From Anaerolineales bacterium (GTDB taxonomy: Bacteria > Chloroflexota > Anaerolineae > Anaerolineales > Villigracilaceae): DNA of 32,428 nucleotides. The stretch lies in contig JADGEO010000039.1 of assembly GCA_016744335.1 (NCBI GenBank), positions 1 to 32,428 of the forward strand, given 5' to 3'. This document shows positions 1-8,554 of this stretch, in pieces (positions within the stretch are counted from its first letter, which is position 1; each line of letters begins with the position of its first letter). A program made the position numbers and the translations under genes. Below the pieces are notes generated by a model. The model ran no database searches, had not been told where the DNA came from, and saw only the letters and a program-made list of their open reading frames with translations.

Positions 1-165
1 GACATTACCCTTCCCGAAGGTGTAGAGATGGTCATGCCTGGCGATAACGTCAACTTGACTGTAGAGTTGATTGTTCCAGTCGCATTGGAGCAAGGCTCCA
101 AATTCGCCATCCGTGAAGGCGGTCTCACCGTCGGCGCAGGCGTTATCACCAAATTGCTTAATTAA
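1..165 (+). CDS. tuf: Elongation factor Tu, C-terminal 54 residues (partial)
   Basis: The window opens inside a gene whose last 54 codons encode the end of EF-Tu domain 3. The motifs [20 protein letters not shown] and TVGAGVITK are recognisable, and the gene stops at TAA 163-165. EF-Tu delivers aminoacyl-tRNA to the ribosome as a GTP complex. It lies 14 nt ahead of rpsJ, as in the str-S10 arrangement of many bacteria. One oddity is that the near-invariant Arg of the GGRTVGAG motif is Leu here (codon CTC). The 5' part lies outside the window, so the GTPase domain cannot be checked. Confidence 0.95.
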   Translation, partial: DITLPEGVEMVMPGDNVNLTVELIVPVALEQGSKFAIREGGLTVGAGVITKLLN

Positions 166-179
166 TAAGGTATTTCATT

Positions 180-488
180 ATGGCTAAACAGAAAATCCGT
201 ATCCGCCTTAAGGCTTATGACCATCGCGTTCTTGACCAATCCGCAAAACGGATTGTAGATACTGCTGAACGAAGTGGCGCCCATGTTGTTGGACCAGTAC
301 CCTTGCCAACAAAGAAAGAAAGGTTTACAATACGTCGCTCGACTTTCATTGACAAAGATTCTCACGAGCACTTTGAGATCCGTACGCATAATCGTTTGAT
401 TGACGTTTTGGATCCTGAATCAAAAACGATTGATATGCTAATGCGGCTCAACCTTCCCGCAGGTGTGGATATCGAGATTAAAATTTAG
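180..488 (+). CDS. rpsJ: 30S ribosomal protein S10
   Basis: At 102 residues this is the usual S10 length. It begins [19 protein letters not shown] and carries the family motifs [13 protein letters not shown] and [13 protein letters not shown]10 sits in the 30S head and, in bacteria that use NusB/NusG antitermination, also links ribosome and RNA polymerase. The start is supported by AAGG at 167-170, nine nt upstream. A 219-nt spacer containing a strong hairpin follows before rplC, which is unusual inside this operon. Confidence 0.98.
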   Translation: MAKQKIRIRLKAYDHRVLDQSAKRIVDTAERSGAHVVGPVPLPTKKERFTIRRSTFIDKDSHEHFEIRTHNRLIDVLDPESKTIDMLMRLNLPAGVDIEIKI

Positions 489-707
489 TCTCTTGTAATT
501 TGAAGTTACAGTAATAACGCATACTGCTTTACTGGTTCAAAAAACAAAACCAGTAAAGTAGGTGCGCGTAAGACGGTATGGTAAGAGTTTTGTTGTGAGC
601 AGACCCAAAATAAAGGCTCTGTAGCAAAAAACTAACTGCGATACTCAGGAGATGATGTGGCCAAGCCCGGCTGTCAGTCTTATTAATTTACTAAGGAGAA
701 ATACAAA
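489..707 (+). promoter_or_regulatory. Long leader with 11-bp hairpin upstream of rplC
   Basis: This 219-nt non-coding spacer separates rpsJ and rplC. It contains a perfect 11-bp inverted repeat, CTTTACTGGTT (527-537) with AACCAGTAAAG (548-558), around a 10-nt A-rich loop. No T-tract follows the stem, so it does not look like an ordinary intrinsic terminator. A strong ribosome-binding site AAGGAG lies at 693-698 before rplC. An autogenous control leader (L4-type attenuation in the S10 operon is the known precedent), a processing site or an internal promoter are all possible. I could not recognise a defined RNA family. Confidence 0.5.
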
Positions 708-1337
708 ATGTTGAAAGGGCTAATAGGCAAGAAAATTGGAATGACCCAAATTTTTGACGAGAACGGCGTAGCATTGCCGATCACTGTCATAGAAGCGGGT
801 CCTTGTTATGTTACACAGGTGCGTAATCCAGAAAGAGATGGATACTCAGCTGTGCAACTTGGCTTTAATGAGGTGCATCCAAAAAAACTCACAGGTGGAC
901 AGCGTGGGCATCTCAAGTCTAATGATTTACCCCCTTTGCGCTATTTGCGTGAATTCCGTACAAAATCCCCAGAAGTCAAAGTTGGCGAAAAGCTTACTGT
1001 TGAAGAATTTGAACTTGGCGAACGTGTCGATATTACTGGCATTAGCAAAGGCAAAGGCTTTCAAGGTGGCATGAAGCGTCACGGCTTTAAGGGCGGACCC
1101 AAAACACATGGTCAATCAGATAGGCATCGTGCGCCTGGTTCAGTCGGCGCGGGTTCTTCTCCTGGTCGTGTTCATAAAGGGAAGAAAATGCCTGGCCACA
1201 TGGGCAATGTTCGTGTCACATCTCAAGGGTTGAAAGTTGTCCTTGTGGACGCAGAACGAAACCTAATTGGCGTAAGAGGAGCTGTTCCCGGCGGTAAAGG
1301 CGGGATTGTTATCGTTAACGGCGCGCGTAAGCAGTAG
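708..1337 (+). CDS. rplC: 50S ribosomal protein L3
   Basis: This 209-residue protein begins LKGLIGKKIGMTQIFDENG, the diagnostic L3 N-terminus. It also contains the long internal loop GGMKRHGFKGGPKTHGQSD and GSVGAGSSPGRVHKGKKMPG, which reaches toward the peptidyl-transferase centre. L3 binds 23S rRNA early in 50S assembly. Start choice is supported by AAGGAG at 693-698. It is followed 24 nt later by rplD, forming the second cistron cluster of the S10 operon behind the structured leader. Confidence 0.98.
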   Translation: MLKGLIGKKIGMTQIFDENGVALPITVIEAGPCYVTQVRNPERDGYSAVQLGFNEVHPKKLTGGQRGHLKSNDLPPLRYLREFRTKSPEVKVGEKLTVEEFELGERVDITGISKGKGFQGGMKRHGFKGGPKTHGQSDRHRAPGSVGAGSSPGRVHKGKKMPGHMGNVRVTSQGLKVVLVDAERNLIGVRGAVPGGKGGIVIVNGARKQ

Positions 1338-1361
1338 CTGTAGGGTATTGGAGCAAATATC

Positions 1362-1991
1362 ATGAAAGTAGATGTAATAAATATCGCAGGCGAAAAACTT
1401 CGTGAGGTAGATTTACCCGCCGAAGTCTTTGAAGCCCCGATAAATGTAGATTTGATGCACCAAGCCTATGTTCGGCAAATGGCGAACGCACGCTTAGGAA
1501 CGCATAAAACCAAAAGCCGAGGCGAAGTCTCTGGCGGTGGTCGTAAGCCGTGGAAGCAAAAAGGCACAGGTCGCGCCCGTCAGGGTACAACCCGTGCACC
1601 CCAATGGGTAGGTGGTGGTAGAGTTCATACCCCTCGCCCCCGCAGCTACGAAAAGAAAATGCCAAAGAAAATGCGCCAAGCCGCACTTCGCTCTGTGCTT
1701 TCTGCAAAAGCAGCAGAATCTGAAATAATTCTCGTAGAAGATTTTCTTATAGAAGAGCCTAAGACTAGCGTAATGGCAGAAGTTTTAGGTAAATGGGCAG
1801 GGGACTCAAGCGCACTTCTTCTTTTGGCTGAAAAAGATAAAGAATACGATGTAGCCATGCGCTCATCGGATAATATCTCAAATGCTAAAGTTTTATTGGC
1901 AGGTTATCTTAATGTCCGCGATATTTTAGGATTTGATAAGCTGATTATTTCAGTAAAGACTTTAGATGCGCTAACAGCGCACTTAGGATAG
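1362..1991 (+). CDS. rplD: 50S ribosomal protein L4
   Basis: This 209-residue L4 homologue has the conserved extended-loop motif [16 protein letters not shown] followed by [18 protein letters not shown], the segment that lines the nascent-peptide exit tunnel. The globular part ends in a typical [22 protein letters not shown]-terminus. GGAG at 1350-1353 precedes the start. L4 is the classical autoregulator of the S10 operon in enterobacteria. Whether it acts on the 489-707 leader here is not known. Confidence 0.97.
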   Translation: MKVDVINIAGEKLREVDLPAEVFEAPINVDLMHQAYVRQMANARLGTHKTKSRGEVSGGGRKPWKQKGTGRARQGTTRAPQWVGGGRVHTPRPRSYEKKMPKKMRQAALRSVLSAKAAESEIILVEDFLIEEPKTSVMAEVLGKWAGDSSALLLLAEKDKEYDVAMRSSDNISNAKVLLAGYLNVRDILGFDKLIISVKTLDALTAHLG

Positions 1992-2000
1992 GAGGCAACG

Positions 2001-2303
2001 ATGACTACTATATATGATGTGCTTCGTCGCCCGGTGGTTACGGAAAAAAGTAATTATCAAATGAGCGAGTTGAATCAGTACACATTTGTTGTGAGTAATG
2101 ATGCAACCAAAACGATGGTGAAAGAAGCTGTTGAAACAATTTTTGATGTAGATGTAGTACGTGTAAACATCATAAAAACTGCGGCGAAACGCACTGTTCA
2201 AGCTCGCAGTCGCCGAATGGCTGTGCGCAAATCTGGTGTCAAGAAAGCAATTATTACGCTAATTGATGGCGATTCGCTCCCAATTTTTGAAGGTGTACAG
2301 TAA
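2001..2303 (+). CDS. rplW: 50S ribosomal protein L23
   Basis: This 100-residue protein begins [15 protein letters not shown], the L23 signature, and continues with the alpha/beta fold ([30 protein letters not shown]). L23 sits at the tunnel exit, where it docks trigger factor and SRP. Its Shine-Dalgarno sequence AGGAGG (1990-1995) overlaps the rplD stop codon. The TAA stop shares its last base with the rplB start codon, indicating tight translational coupling. Confidence 0.97.
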   Translation: MTTIYDVLRRPVVTEKSNYQMSELNQYTFVVSNDATKTMVKEAVETIFDVDVVRVNIIKTAAKRTVQARSRRMAVRKSGVKKAIITLIDGDSLPIFEGVQ

Positions 2304-3139
2304 TGGCTGTCAAAAAATATAAACCAACTACACCCGGTCAGCGTGGTATGACAGGGTATACGTTTGAAGAAATCACAAAAAAGACTCCTGAGCGTTCTTT
2401 GATTATTCCATTGCGTAAAACCGGTGGACGTAACGCTCATGGACGTGTGACCGTTCGTCATCGTGGTGGTGGACACCGTAGATTTATTCGTATAGTAGAT
2501 TTCAAGCGAAAAAAATTAGGTGTACCTGCACGTGTGGCGGCTATAGAATATGACCCCAACCGTACAGCGCGTTTAGCATTGCTTTTTTATGCAGACGGTG
2601 CAAAGCGATATATTATTGCTCCACTAGGTTTAAAAGTTGGTGAAACAATCGTCTCTGGTCCAGAAGCAGAAATCAAGATCGGAAACGCATTGCCCATCGC
2701 AAATATCCCTGTTGGCACAATGGTTCATAATATAGAGATGAAAGAAGGCAAAGGCGCACAAATGGTTCGCTCGGCTGGTGCTTCGGCACAAGTTTTGGCG
2801 AAAGAAGGCGACTATGCTCAAATTCGTTTACCTTCTGGCGAAGTTCGCTTGATTCGTCAGGGATGTTATGCAACTATCGGGCAAGTTGGCAACGTAGACC
2901 ATAGCAATATCAAACTCGGTAAAGCTGGTCGTAAACGCCACATGGGCATTCGTCCTACCGTTCGTGGCTCAGCCATGAACCCCAACGATCACCCTCATGG
3001 TGGTGGTGAAGGTCGCCAACCGATTGGTATGCCAAGTCCGAAAAGCCCTTGGGGGCAGAAGACTTTGGGCAAAAAGACTCGTCGCAACAAAGATACAGAC
3101 AAGTATATTGTTCGTCGTCGTGGTCAGAAGCGGAAATAA
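2303..3139 (+). CDS. rplB: 50S ribosomal protein L2
   Basis: This 278-residue L2 has the usual family length and is essential for subunit association and peptidyl-transferase activity. Visible signatures are [15 protein letters not shown] (~46-60), [11 protein letters not shown] (~84-94) and [17 protein letters not shown] (~222-238). The last includes the conserved His at position 230, equivalent to the functionally important His229 of E. coli. The ATG overlaps the rplW stop by one base. The C-terminal tail is Lys/Arg-rich, as expected for rRNA binding. Confidence 0.98.
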   Translation: MAVKKYKPTTPGQRGMTGYTFEEITKKTPERSLIIPLRKTGGRNAHGRVTVRHRGGGHRRFIRIVDFKRKKLGVPARVAAIEYDPNRTARLALLFYADGAKRYIIAPLGLKVGETIVSGPEAEIKIGNALPIANIPVGTMVHNIEMKEGKGAQMVRSAGASAQVLAKEGDYAQIRLPSGEVRLIRQGCYATIGQVGNVDHSNIKLGKAGRKRHMGIRPTVRGSAMNPNDHPHGGGEGRQPIGMPSPKSPWGQKTLGKKTRRNKDTDKYIVRRRGQKRK

Positions 3140-3154
3140 GCGAGGATATAAAAT

Positions 3155-3415
3155 ATGTCACGTTCATTAAAAAAGGGACCATTCATTGATCCCAAACTAC
3201 TCGTAAAAATTGATGCCATGAACAAAAAGGGCGATAAGAAAGTTATTCGCACTTGGAGCAGGGCAAGCGTAATCTTCCCGCAGATGGTTGGGCATACAAT
3301 CGCCGTTCACGATGGGCGTCGTCACGTCCCCATCTATATCACCGAGAATATGGTCGGTCATCGTTTGGGTGAATTTGCCCCAACACGTACCTACCGCGGT
3401 CACTTAGTGAAGTAG
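3155..3415 (+). CDS. rpsS: 30S ribosomal protein S19
   Basis: This 86-residue S19 begins [11 protein letters not shown], and has the signatures [20 protein letters not shown] and [15 protein letters not shown]. The protein sits in the 30S head beside S13 and contacts the A-site finger. It is slightly shorter than the typical 90-93 residues because the basic C-terminal tail ends soon after RGHLVK. GAGG at 3142-3145 precedes the start. The gene lies between rplB and rplV as in the canonical operon. Confidence 0.97.
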   Translation: MSRSLKKGPFIDPKLLVKIDAMNKKGDKKVIRTWSRASVIFPQMVGHTIAVHDGRRHVPIYITENMVGHRLGEFAPTRTYRGHLVK

Positions 3416-3425
3416 GAATTTATAT

Positions 3426-3773
3426 ATGGCTACTCAAGATATTCGCGCAAAATTGAGCTATCACTCAGTATCTGCCCAAAAGGCACGCCTCGTAATTGAT
3501 CTAATTCGTGGCAAAGATGCAGTAGAAGCACTCGAAATGTTGCGTTTTATACAAAAACGCTCGGCAGACCCCGTACGTAAATTATTGGTCTCTGCTGTAG
3601 CTAATGCCGAAGAAAACTTTGGGCTAAACCGGGACGATCTCTACGTTGCCAAAGTTTATGCAGATGAAGCCCCCACCCGTAAATGGAGACGCTTCGGTGC
3701 GCGAGGGCGATTTAAACCGCTGTTGCGCCGCGCTTCGCATGTGACTATCATCTTGCGCGAGCGAGAAGCATAA
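3426..3773 (+). CDS. rplV: 50S ribosomal protein L22
   Basis: This 115-residue L22 has the motifs KARLVIDLIRGKD, LLVSAVANAEENFGL and the C-terminal beta-hairpin region RRFGARGRFKPLLRRASHVTI. Together with L4 the hairpin forms the tunnel constriction where macrolides and stalling peptides act. The AGGA Shine-Dalgarno overlaps the rpsS stop. A 218-nt spacer follows before rpsC. In most bacteria rplV and rpsC are adjacent or nearly so, so this break is notable. Confidence 0.97.
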   Translation: MATQDIRAKLSYHSVSAQKARLVIDLIRGKDAVEALEMLRFIQKRSADPVRKLLVSAVANAEENFGLNRDDLYVAKVYADEAPTRKWRRFGARGRFKPLLRRASHVTIILREREA

Positions 3774-3991
3774 GAATAAGGAGAGATAGGTTCTTATAAA
3801 CTTTGTGGATGTGAAACCGCAACAAACGTGATTTGAACTTGCTTGCTGAGCCCCAACAGATATGAGACGTAAACAGAAAAATGTTTACGCCCGCAAAAAT
3901 GTTGACTGAAGGCAATCAAGTAAAAATGAGAACGTTTCGAGCACTTCATCCCCTAAAAAGAACCATCCCAAAAGGACGTAAAGGAGATATT
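3774..3991 (+). promoter_or_regulatory. Long spacer/leader upstream of rpsC with small hairpin
   Basis: This 218-nt interval has no recognisable gene. It starts with an orphan Shine-Dalgarno-like AAGGAGAG that is followed by no usable start codon. An 8-bp inverted repeat, CGTAAACA (3868-3875) and TGTTTACG (3882-3889), surrounds a short A-rich loop. A strong AAGGAG lies just before the rpsC ATG at 3992. An open frame runs in phase with rpsC from 3881, but the added 37 residues do not resemble S3 or any family I know. It could be a regulatory leader, a processing site or a decayed insertion. Confidence 0.4.
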
Positions 3992-4741
3992 ATGGGTCGT
4001 AAAGTTCATCCCGTTGGATTTCGCCTAAAGATTACACAGCCATGGAAAGCTCGTTGGTTTGCAAAAGGGTCGCAGTATCGTGATTTATTGCAACAGGATA
4101 TTGCTATTCGTAGCTTATTAACTGGTGTTTCTGCTAAAGGTGGCTCAGCTACCTTAAGAAGAGTTGGTGAGCTTCGGAAAGGTTTGGAAGAATCTGTACT
4201 TACAGAACGTGCAGGTATTTCAAATATCGAAATCGAACGTTTTCCTGGTAAGGTGAAGGTTTCTATTCATACAGCTAAGCCTGGTGTGCTCATTGGGCGC
4301 AAAGGCGCAAGTGTGAAGAAAATTCGTAAAGCCTTAGAGGAACTAGTAGGGCAGAAGGTTGATTTAGATGTAAAAGAAATCAAATCGCCCGATACCGATG
4401 CTTATTTGATTGCGGTTAATATTGCAGACCAACTGACTCGCCGTATTGCTTATCGCCGTGCTATGCAACGTGCGATGCAAAACGCAATGCGACAGGGTGC
4501 AGAAGGTGTAAAAATTGAAGTTTCGGGTCGCTTGAGCGGTGCTGAAATGGCGCGGCGTGTGTGGATGCGTGATGGACGTGTGCCTCTACAAACCTTAAGA
4601 GCTGATCTTGACTTTGCTGTTTCTAAGGCAGTTACTGCTTACGGAGTGGTTGGTGTCAAAGTTTGGGTTTATAAAGGCGAAAAACTGCCGCAAGTAGAAG
4701 AGAAAGCTGAAGCAACTAAAGGCGTCTACGTTAGTAAGTAG
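3992..4741 (+). CDS. rpsC: 30S ribosomal protein S3 with N-terminal-domain insertion
   Basis: The protein has 249 residues. The start is the ATG giving GRKVHPVGFRL, the canonical S3 N-terminus, with AAGGAG 5-10 nt upstream. The longer in-phase frame from 3881 is rejected. The KH domain motif GVLIGRKGASVKKI lies at ~98-111, and the C-terminal domain contains GRLSGAEMARRVWMRDGRVP. S3 forms part of the mRNA entry tunnel and ribosomal helicase. Compared with the usual family pattern, there is an extra ~25 residues (~45-71, rich in K, E, R and L) between the first helix and the GISNIEIER strand. It is followed 39 nt later by rplP. Confidence 0.96.
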   Translation: MGRKVHPVGFRLKITQPWKARWFAKGSQYRDLLQQDIAIRSLLTGVSAKGGSATLRRVGELRKGLEESVLTERAGISNIEIERFPGKVKVSIHTAKPGVLIGRKGASVKKIRKALEELVGQKVDLDVKEIKSPDTDAYLIAVNIADQLTRRIAYRRAMQRAMQNAMRQGAEGVKIEVSGRLSGAEMARRVWMRDGRVPLQTLRADLDFAVSKAVTAYGVVGVKVWVYKGEKLPQVEEKAEATKGVYVSK

Positions 4742-4780
4742 GCTCCCTGCTAAAGTTCTCTAAGGAAAGAGGTTATTTTT

Positions 4781-5200
4781 ATGTTGATGCCAAAACGATT
4801 TAAATGGCGTAAACAAATGCGTGGACGAATGCGTGGTAAAGCACTGCGCGGTGCCGAAGTTAATTTTGGTGACTATGGCATTCAAGCTTTAGAACCGGGC
4901 TGGATTTCAGCTCGACAAATTGAAGCCGCTCGTCGTGCAATTGTGCGCTCTATGAAACGCCGTGGAAAAGTGTGGATTCGTATTTTTCCTGATAAACCTT
5001 ATACAAAGCGTGCCGCAGAATCCCGTATGGGTAAAGGCAAAGGCGCAGTGGAGTATTATGTTGCGGTTGTAAAACCTGGACGTATTATGTTTGAAATTGG
5101 TGGTCTTCCAGATGATGTGGCTGTAAAAGCTTTAAAGCTGGCGCAGTATAAACTATCAATCAAAACCAAAATTGTTTCTAGCAATATAGGAGATGAATAG
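4781..5200 (+). CDS. rplP: 50S ribosomal protein L16
   Basis: This 139-residue L16 begins [18 protein letters not shown] and contains [19 protein letters not shown] and the [18 protein letters not shown] loop near the A- and P-site tRNA elbow. The MLMPKR start is the conserved form of the family. Weak AAGGAA/AGAGG signals lie 10-20 nt upstream. The rpmC start follows after only 2 nt, and the rpmC Shine-Dalgarno AGGAGA lies inside the last codons of rplP. Confidence 0.97.
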   Translation: MLMPKRFKWRKQMRGRMRGKALRGAEVNFGDYGIQALEPGWISARQIEAARRAIVRSMKRRGKVWIRIFPDKPYTKRAAESRMGKGKGAVEYYVAVVKPGRIMFEIGGLPDDVAVKALKLAQYKLSIKTKIVSSNIGDE

Positions 5201-5202
5201 AC

Positions 5203-5415
5203 ATGAATGCGACTGAATTGCGCCAATTGTCTGTTGGCGAGATTGAAGATAAGTTACTGGATGCTCGTGAAGAGTTAATGAAATTCCGTTTTCAGCAGGT
5301 AACAGGTCAATTAACAGATACTAGCCAAGTGCGTTTCGTGCGCCGTGACATTGCTCGTATGAGTACTATCATTAAAGAGCTCGAAGCTGGGGCTGAACTG
5401 GAAGGTGATGCATGA
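5203..5415 (+). CDS. rpmC: 50S ribosomal protein L29
   Basis: This 70-residue two-helix protein has the L29 pattern: [29 protein letters not shown] in two parts, then [16 protein letters not shown]. It sits next to L23 at the exit tunnel. The end overlaps the rpsQ start by four bases (ATGA), a typical coupling arrangement. Length and position between rplP and rpsQ fit the family exactly. Confidence 0.96.
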   Translation: MNATELRQLSVGEIEDKLLDAREELMKFRFQQVTGQLTDTSQVRFVRRDIARMSTIIKELEAGAELEGDA

Positions 5416-5726
5416 ACAAACGCCGTAGAATGACTGGTTTTGTGACCAGCGATAAAATGATGAAAACCGTAACGGTTGAAATTACACGAACTTATAGACA
5501 CCCTCTATACCGTAAGGTCGTTCATAGTAGCAAACGTGTTAAAGCACATGATGAGCTATCGTGTAATATCGGTGATGAGGTTCGTATTGTTGAGAGCCGC
5601 CCGATTTCTAAGACTAAACGTTGGGTTGTTGAAGAAGTTATCAAACGCGAAAAACGCACTGCTGATGCAGGTGTAGAAAATTTGAGCGGCGTAACTGCAG
5701 GAGATGTGACTGATGATACAAACTGA
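5412..5726 (+). CDS. rpsQ: 30S ribosomal protein S17
   Basis: This 104-residue OB-fold protein has the signatures [35 protein letters not shown] and [19 protein letters not shown]17 is a primary 16S rRNA binder in the 30S body. It is about 20 residues longer than many S17 proteins because of an acidic, Gly/Val-rich C-terminal tail after KREKR. That tail overlaps the beginning of rplN by 14 nt, so it may owe its existence to the overlap. Confidence 0.96.
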   Translation: MNKRRRMTGFVTSDKMMKTVTVEITRTYRHPLYRKVVHSSKRVKAHDELSCNIGDEVRIVESRPISKTKRWVVEEVIKREKRTADAGVENLSGVTAGDVTDDTN

Positions 5727-6084
5727 ATCACGTTTAAAGATTGCAGATAATACAGGCGCACGCGAGATTTTGGTAATCAACGTGATGGGGGGCTCGGTTG
5801 TCAAATATGGTGGCATTGGTGATGTTGTTATTGCTACAGTGAAGGTAGCTTCACCTCAAGGCTCAGTAAAGAAGAGTGAGATTGTGAAGGCAGTAATTGT
5901 GCGCACATCTAAAGAGTGGCGACGTGATGACGGATCTCGTATTCGTTTTGATGATAATGCTGCAGTGATTTTAGATGGCGATAGCAAAAACCCTAAAGGA
6001 AGCCGTATTTTTGGACCTGTGGCTCGTGAATTGCGAGAGCATGGATACACAAAAATTGTTTCCTTAGCCCCAGAAGCACTGTAG
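5713..6084 (+). CDS. rplN: 50S ribosomal protein L14
   Basis: This 123-residue L14 has the canonical N-terminus [18 protein letters not shown] and the C-terminal [26 protein letters not shown]. It binds 23S rRNA at the subunit interface and is the docking site of the silencing factor RsfS. The start codon lies within the 3' end of rpsQ (14-nt overlap). The MIQ start is the usual one, so no alternative was needed. Confidence 0.98.
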   Translation: MIQTESRLKIADNTGAREILVINVMGGSVVKYGGIGDVVIATVKVASPQGSVKKSEIVKAVIVRTSKEWRRDDGSRIRFDDNAAVILDGDSKNPKGSRIFGPVARELREHGYTKIVSLAPEAL

Positions 6085-6102
6085 GATTTTAGGAGCAAAA
6101 TT

Positions 6103-6432
6103 ATGAAGAATAAAATCCGTAAAGGTGATACCGTAGAGATTATTAGCGGTCGCTTTGAAGATAAAGGAAGACGTGGCGAGGTGATTAACGTCATCCCTAA
6201 AAAAGACCGCGTTGTTGTACAAGGCATTAACCTGCGTACTAAACACCAAGCTCAGGTGCAAACACAAGGGCGTACCATTAACCCGGGTTTGATAAAATTT
6301 GAGGGACCTATGCACGTTTCTAATGTGATGTTGGTTTGCCCCAAATGTGATCAGCCCACACGCATTGCGATTCAACGTGATGCAGATGGTGCTTACCGAG
6401 TTTGCAAAAAATGCGAAGCAATTATTGAATAG
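6103..6432 (+). CDS. rplX: 50S ribosomal protein L24, zinc-ribbon (C+) form
   Basis: This 109-residue L24 has an N-terminal KOW motif ([20 protein letters not shown]) and the conserved [20 protein letters not shown]. The C-terminus carries two CxxC pairs (C79/C82 and C101/C104), the zinc-ribbon form also known from Thermus-like L24. L24 starts 50S assembly on 23S domain I. AGGAG lies just upstream of the ATG. All four cysteines are present, so zinc binding is likely. Confidence 0.97.
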   Translation: MKNKIRKGDTVEIISGRFEDKGRRGEVINVIPKKDRVVVQGINLRTKHQAQVQTQGRTINPGLIKFEGPMHVSNVMLVCPKCDQPTRIAIQRDADGAYRVCKKCEAIIE

Positions 6433-6442
6433 GGTATTGATT

Positions 6443-6988
6443 ATGAATAAAATGAAAAAGTTTTATATCGAAGAAGCGGTACCCTCGTTGACAAAAGAGT
6501 TTGGCTATACGAGCGTAATGCAAGTGCCTGGTATTGAAAAAATAGTTTTAAATATCGGCTTGGGTGAAGCAAAAGAAAATCCTAAGGTTATTGAAGCCGC
6601 GGTTAGCGATATTATGACGATAACGGGACAGAAACCTGTTCTGACAAAATCTCGCAAAAATATCGCAAACTTCAAATTGCGTGCTGACATTGTAATTGGC
6701 GCAAAAGTAACATTGCGTGGTGAGAAGATGTGGGCATTTGCAGATCGTTTAATCAATGTCGCCCTCCCACGTGTTCGTGATTTTCGTGGCATTTCACCTA
6801 ACTCCTTTGATGGACGAGGTAACTATACCTTGGGTCTAAAGGACCAACTGATTTGGCCCGAGATTGATTATGACAAAATAGACAAAATGCGTGGTATGGA
6901 AGTTACCATTGTTACCACCGCAGAGAATGATGACCAAGCACGCTCTTTATTGACCTTGCTTGGAATGCCCTTCAAAAAGGAAGCGTAA
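6443..6988 (+). CDS. rplE: 50S ribosomal protein L5
   Basis: This 181-residue L5 is taken from the ATG giving [16 protein letters not shown] longer open frame reaches back into rplX but adds residues unlike L5. Signatures include [33 protein letters not shown], the [12 protein letters not shown] segment and [21 protein letters not shown]5 carries 5S rRNA into the central protuberance with L18. It ends two nt before rpsN, whose Shine-Dalgarno AAGGAAG lies in the rplE tail. Confidence 0.97.
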   Translation: MNKMKKFYIEEAVPSLTKEFGYTSVMQVPGIEKIVLNIGLGEAKENPKVIEAAVSDIMTITGQKPVLTKSRKNIANFKLRADIVIGAKVTLRGEKMWAFADRLINVALPRVRDFRGISPNSFDGRGNYTLGLKDQLIWPEIDYDKIDKMRGMEVTIVTTAENDDQARSLLTLLGMPFKKEA

Positions 6989-6990
6989 TT

Positions 6991-7173
6991 ATGGCAAAAA
7001 AATGTATGCAGTATCGTGATATGCGCCGCAAATACCCAACCCGTGTTCGTAACCGCTGTCAACGCTGTGGTCGTCCGCGTGGTTATATTCGGCGCTTTGG
7101 TTTATGTCGAATTTGTTTCCGTGAGTTAGCGTTAGAAGGGAAGATCCCTGGCGTTACCAAAGCTTCTTGGTAG
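6991..7173 (+). CDS. rpsN: 30S ribosomal protein S14, zinc type (S14Z)
   Basis: This 60-residue short S14 has the zinc-binding cysteines C23/C26 and C39/C42 ([11 protein letters not shown] and LCRICFREL). That marks the C+ class rather than the ~100-residue zinc-free form. It ends in the conserved [11 protein letters not shown]14 sits in the 30S head near the A site. Its place between rplE and rpsH is canonical. Confidence 0.98.
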   Translation: MAKKCMQYRDMRRKYPTRVRNRCQRCGRPRGYIRRFGLCRICFRELALEGKIPGVTKASW

Positions 7174-7191
7174 TCGGGTAAAGGTGAAATT

Positions 7192-7605
7192 ATGAGTTTT
7201 TCTGATCCTATTGCTGATATGCTGACCCGAATCCGTAACGCGGTTATGGTAGGTCAAGCAACTGTTGCCATGCCTAGCTCCAAGATGAAGATAGAAATAG
7301 CTAACATTCTTAAGAATGAAGGCTTCTTGGAAAAGGTTGAAGTCGTAGATGGAACACGACCCAATCAACCTGTGCTTCGTATGCGCGTAAAATATGTAGG
7401 TAAACGTCGCGAACGCCAATCGGTTTTAACCGGTTTGGAGCGAGTGAGCCGCCCTGGTCGCCGTGTTTATACCAAGAAAAATGACATCCCCTGGGTGCTT
7501 TCTGGTATCGGCATTGCTATCTTGTCTACTTCTCAGGGAGTTATGACAGGGCAAAAAGCTCGTTCGCTTGGTGTTGGTGGCGAACTCCTCTGTAAAATTT
7601 GGTAG
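7192..7605 (+). CDS. rpsH: 30S ribosomal protein S8
   Basis: This 137-residue S8 begins SFSDPIADMLTRIRNAVMVG and ends with the diagnostic GIAILSTSQGVMTGQKARSLGVGGELLCKIW in two parts. S8 binds 16S helix 21 and in E. coli represses the spc operon at the rplE region. An AAAGGTGA sequence precedes the ATG. Length is normal, near 130 residues, and position between rpsN and rplF is canonical. Confidence 0.97.
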   Translation: MSFSDPIADMLTRIRNAVMVGQATVAMPSSKMKIEIANILKNEGFLEKVEVVDGTRPNQPVLRMRVKYVGKRRERQSVLTGLERVSRPGRRVYTKKNDIPWVLSGIGIAILSTSQGVMTGQKARSLGVGGELLCKIW

Positions 7606-7621
7606 CCGGAGGTTATAAATA

Positions 7622-8170
7622 ATGTCTCGTATTGGACGTTTACCTGTAGACATCCCCGCGGATGTACAGGTTGATATTAAAGGGTCTTTTGTCAAAGTAA
7701 AAGGCAAAAAAGGCGAAATGCAACGGCAGTTTTCATATTTGATGGAAATCGCTGAAGAAGATGGACAGGTTGTTGTTAAAAGAAAATCTAACCATCCGAC
7801 AGAGCGAGCTTTGCATGGCACGACACGTGCCTTAATCGCAAATATGGTGGAAGGTGTTAACACTGGCTTCGAGAAGATTCTTGAATTGCAAGGTGTTGGC
7901 TATCGAGCCGAAATGAAAGGTAAAGATCTTATTTTAAATGTGGGCTATTCACACCCAGTAGAAATTACTCCTGTGGATGGCATTAGTTTTGAATCAGATC
8001 CTAAAACTAAACAAGTAAAGGTTATGGGTATAGACAAGGAAGTCGTTGGTAAAGTTGCCTCCGAAATCCGAAGCGTTCGCCCGCCTGAACCTTATCATGG
8101 TAAAGGAATTCGCTATCTTGGTGAATATGTCCGCCGTAAAGCTGGCAAAGCCGCCGCGAAAGGATTATAA
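7622..8170 (+). CDS. rplF: 50S ribosomal protein L6
   Basis: This 182-residue L6 begins SRIGRLPVDIPADVQVD and has the two tandem RNA-binding domains of the family. The second ends in the signature RSVRPPEPYHGKGIRYLGEYVRRKAGK. It sits at the base of the L7/L12 stalk near the factor-binding site. Shine-Dalgarno CGGAGG immediately follows the rpsH stop. rplR follows after 3 nt. Confidence 0.97.
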   Translation: MSRIGRLPVDIPADVQVDIKGSFVKVKGKKGEMQRQFSYLMEIAEEDGQVVVKRKSNHPTERALHGTTRALIANMVEGVNTGFEKILELQGVGYRAEMKGKDLILNVGYSHPVEITPVDGISFESDPKTKQVKVMGIDKEVVGKVASEIRSVRPPEPYHGKGIRYLGEYVRRKAGKAAAKGL

Positions 8171-8173
8171 ATT

Positions 8174-8536
8174 ATGTCTAAAAATCGTTCTAAAGCTCGT
8201 ATTAGACGACACGCGCGCGTGCGTAAACATATTTCAGGAACGCCAGAACGTCCACGTTTAAGCGTTTTTCGCAGTCTGTCAGAAATTTATGCTCAAGTTA
8301 TCGATGATGAAGCGGGTAAGACTCTCGTATCAGCATCTAGCATAGATAAAGAACTGAGTGCTAAGATGAAAGATCTAAAGAAAACAGAGCAAGCTCGCTT
8401 GGTTGGTGAAGCTGTTGCCGAGCGCGCAAAAGAAGCAGGAATTACCAGCATCGTTTTTGATCGCGGTGGTTTCCGTTATACAGGGCGAGTAAAAGCTCTA
8501 GCAGATGCCGCGCGTGAAGGTGGCTTACAGTTCTAG
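8174..8536 (+). CDS. rplR: 50S ribosomal protein L18
   Basis: This 120-residue L18 has the motifs [39 protein letters not shown] and the C-terminal [23 protein letters not shown]. It binds 5S rRNA with L5. AAAGGA in the end of rplF serves as ribosome-binding site. Length and composition (basic N-terminus) are typical. Confidence 0.97.
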   Translation: MSKNRSKARIRRHARVRKHISGTPERPRLSVFRSLSEIYAQVIDDEAGKTLVSASSIDKELSAKMKDLKKTEQARLVGEAVAERAKEAGITSIVFDRGGFRYTGRVKALADAAREGGLQF

Positions 8537-8554
8537 GACTGAGTGGAGAATACT

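Noticed and set aside
3881..3991. In-phase extension of rpsC by 37 residues
   Set aside because: The canonical S3 start GRKVHPVGFRL follows a strong AAGGAG at 3981-3986, and the added residues resemble no S3.
5856..6227. 123-codon open frame antisense to rplN and rplX
   Set aside because: It lies opposite two certain ribosomal genes, has no ribosome-binding site or recognisable protein, and is explained as a shadow frame.
6347..6442. Longer start for rplE inside rplX
   Set aside because: It would add 32 residues read from the rplX coding region in another frame. L5 proteins begin close to the ATG at 6443.
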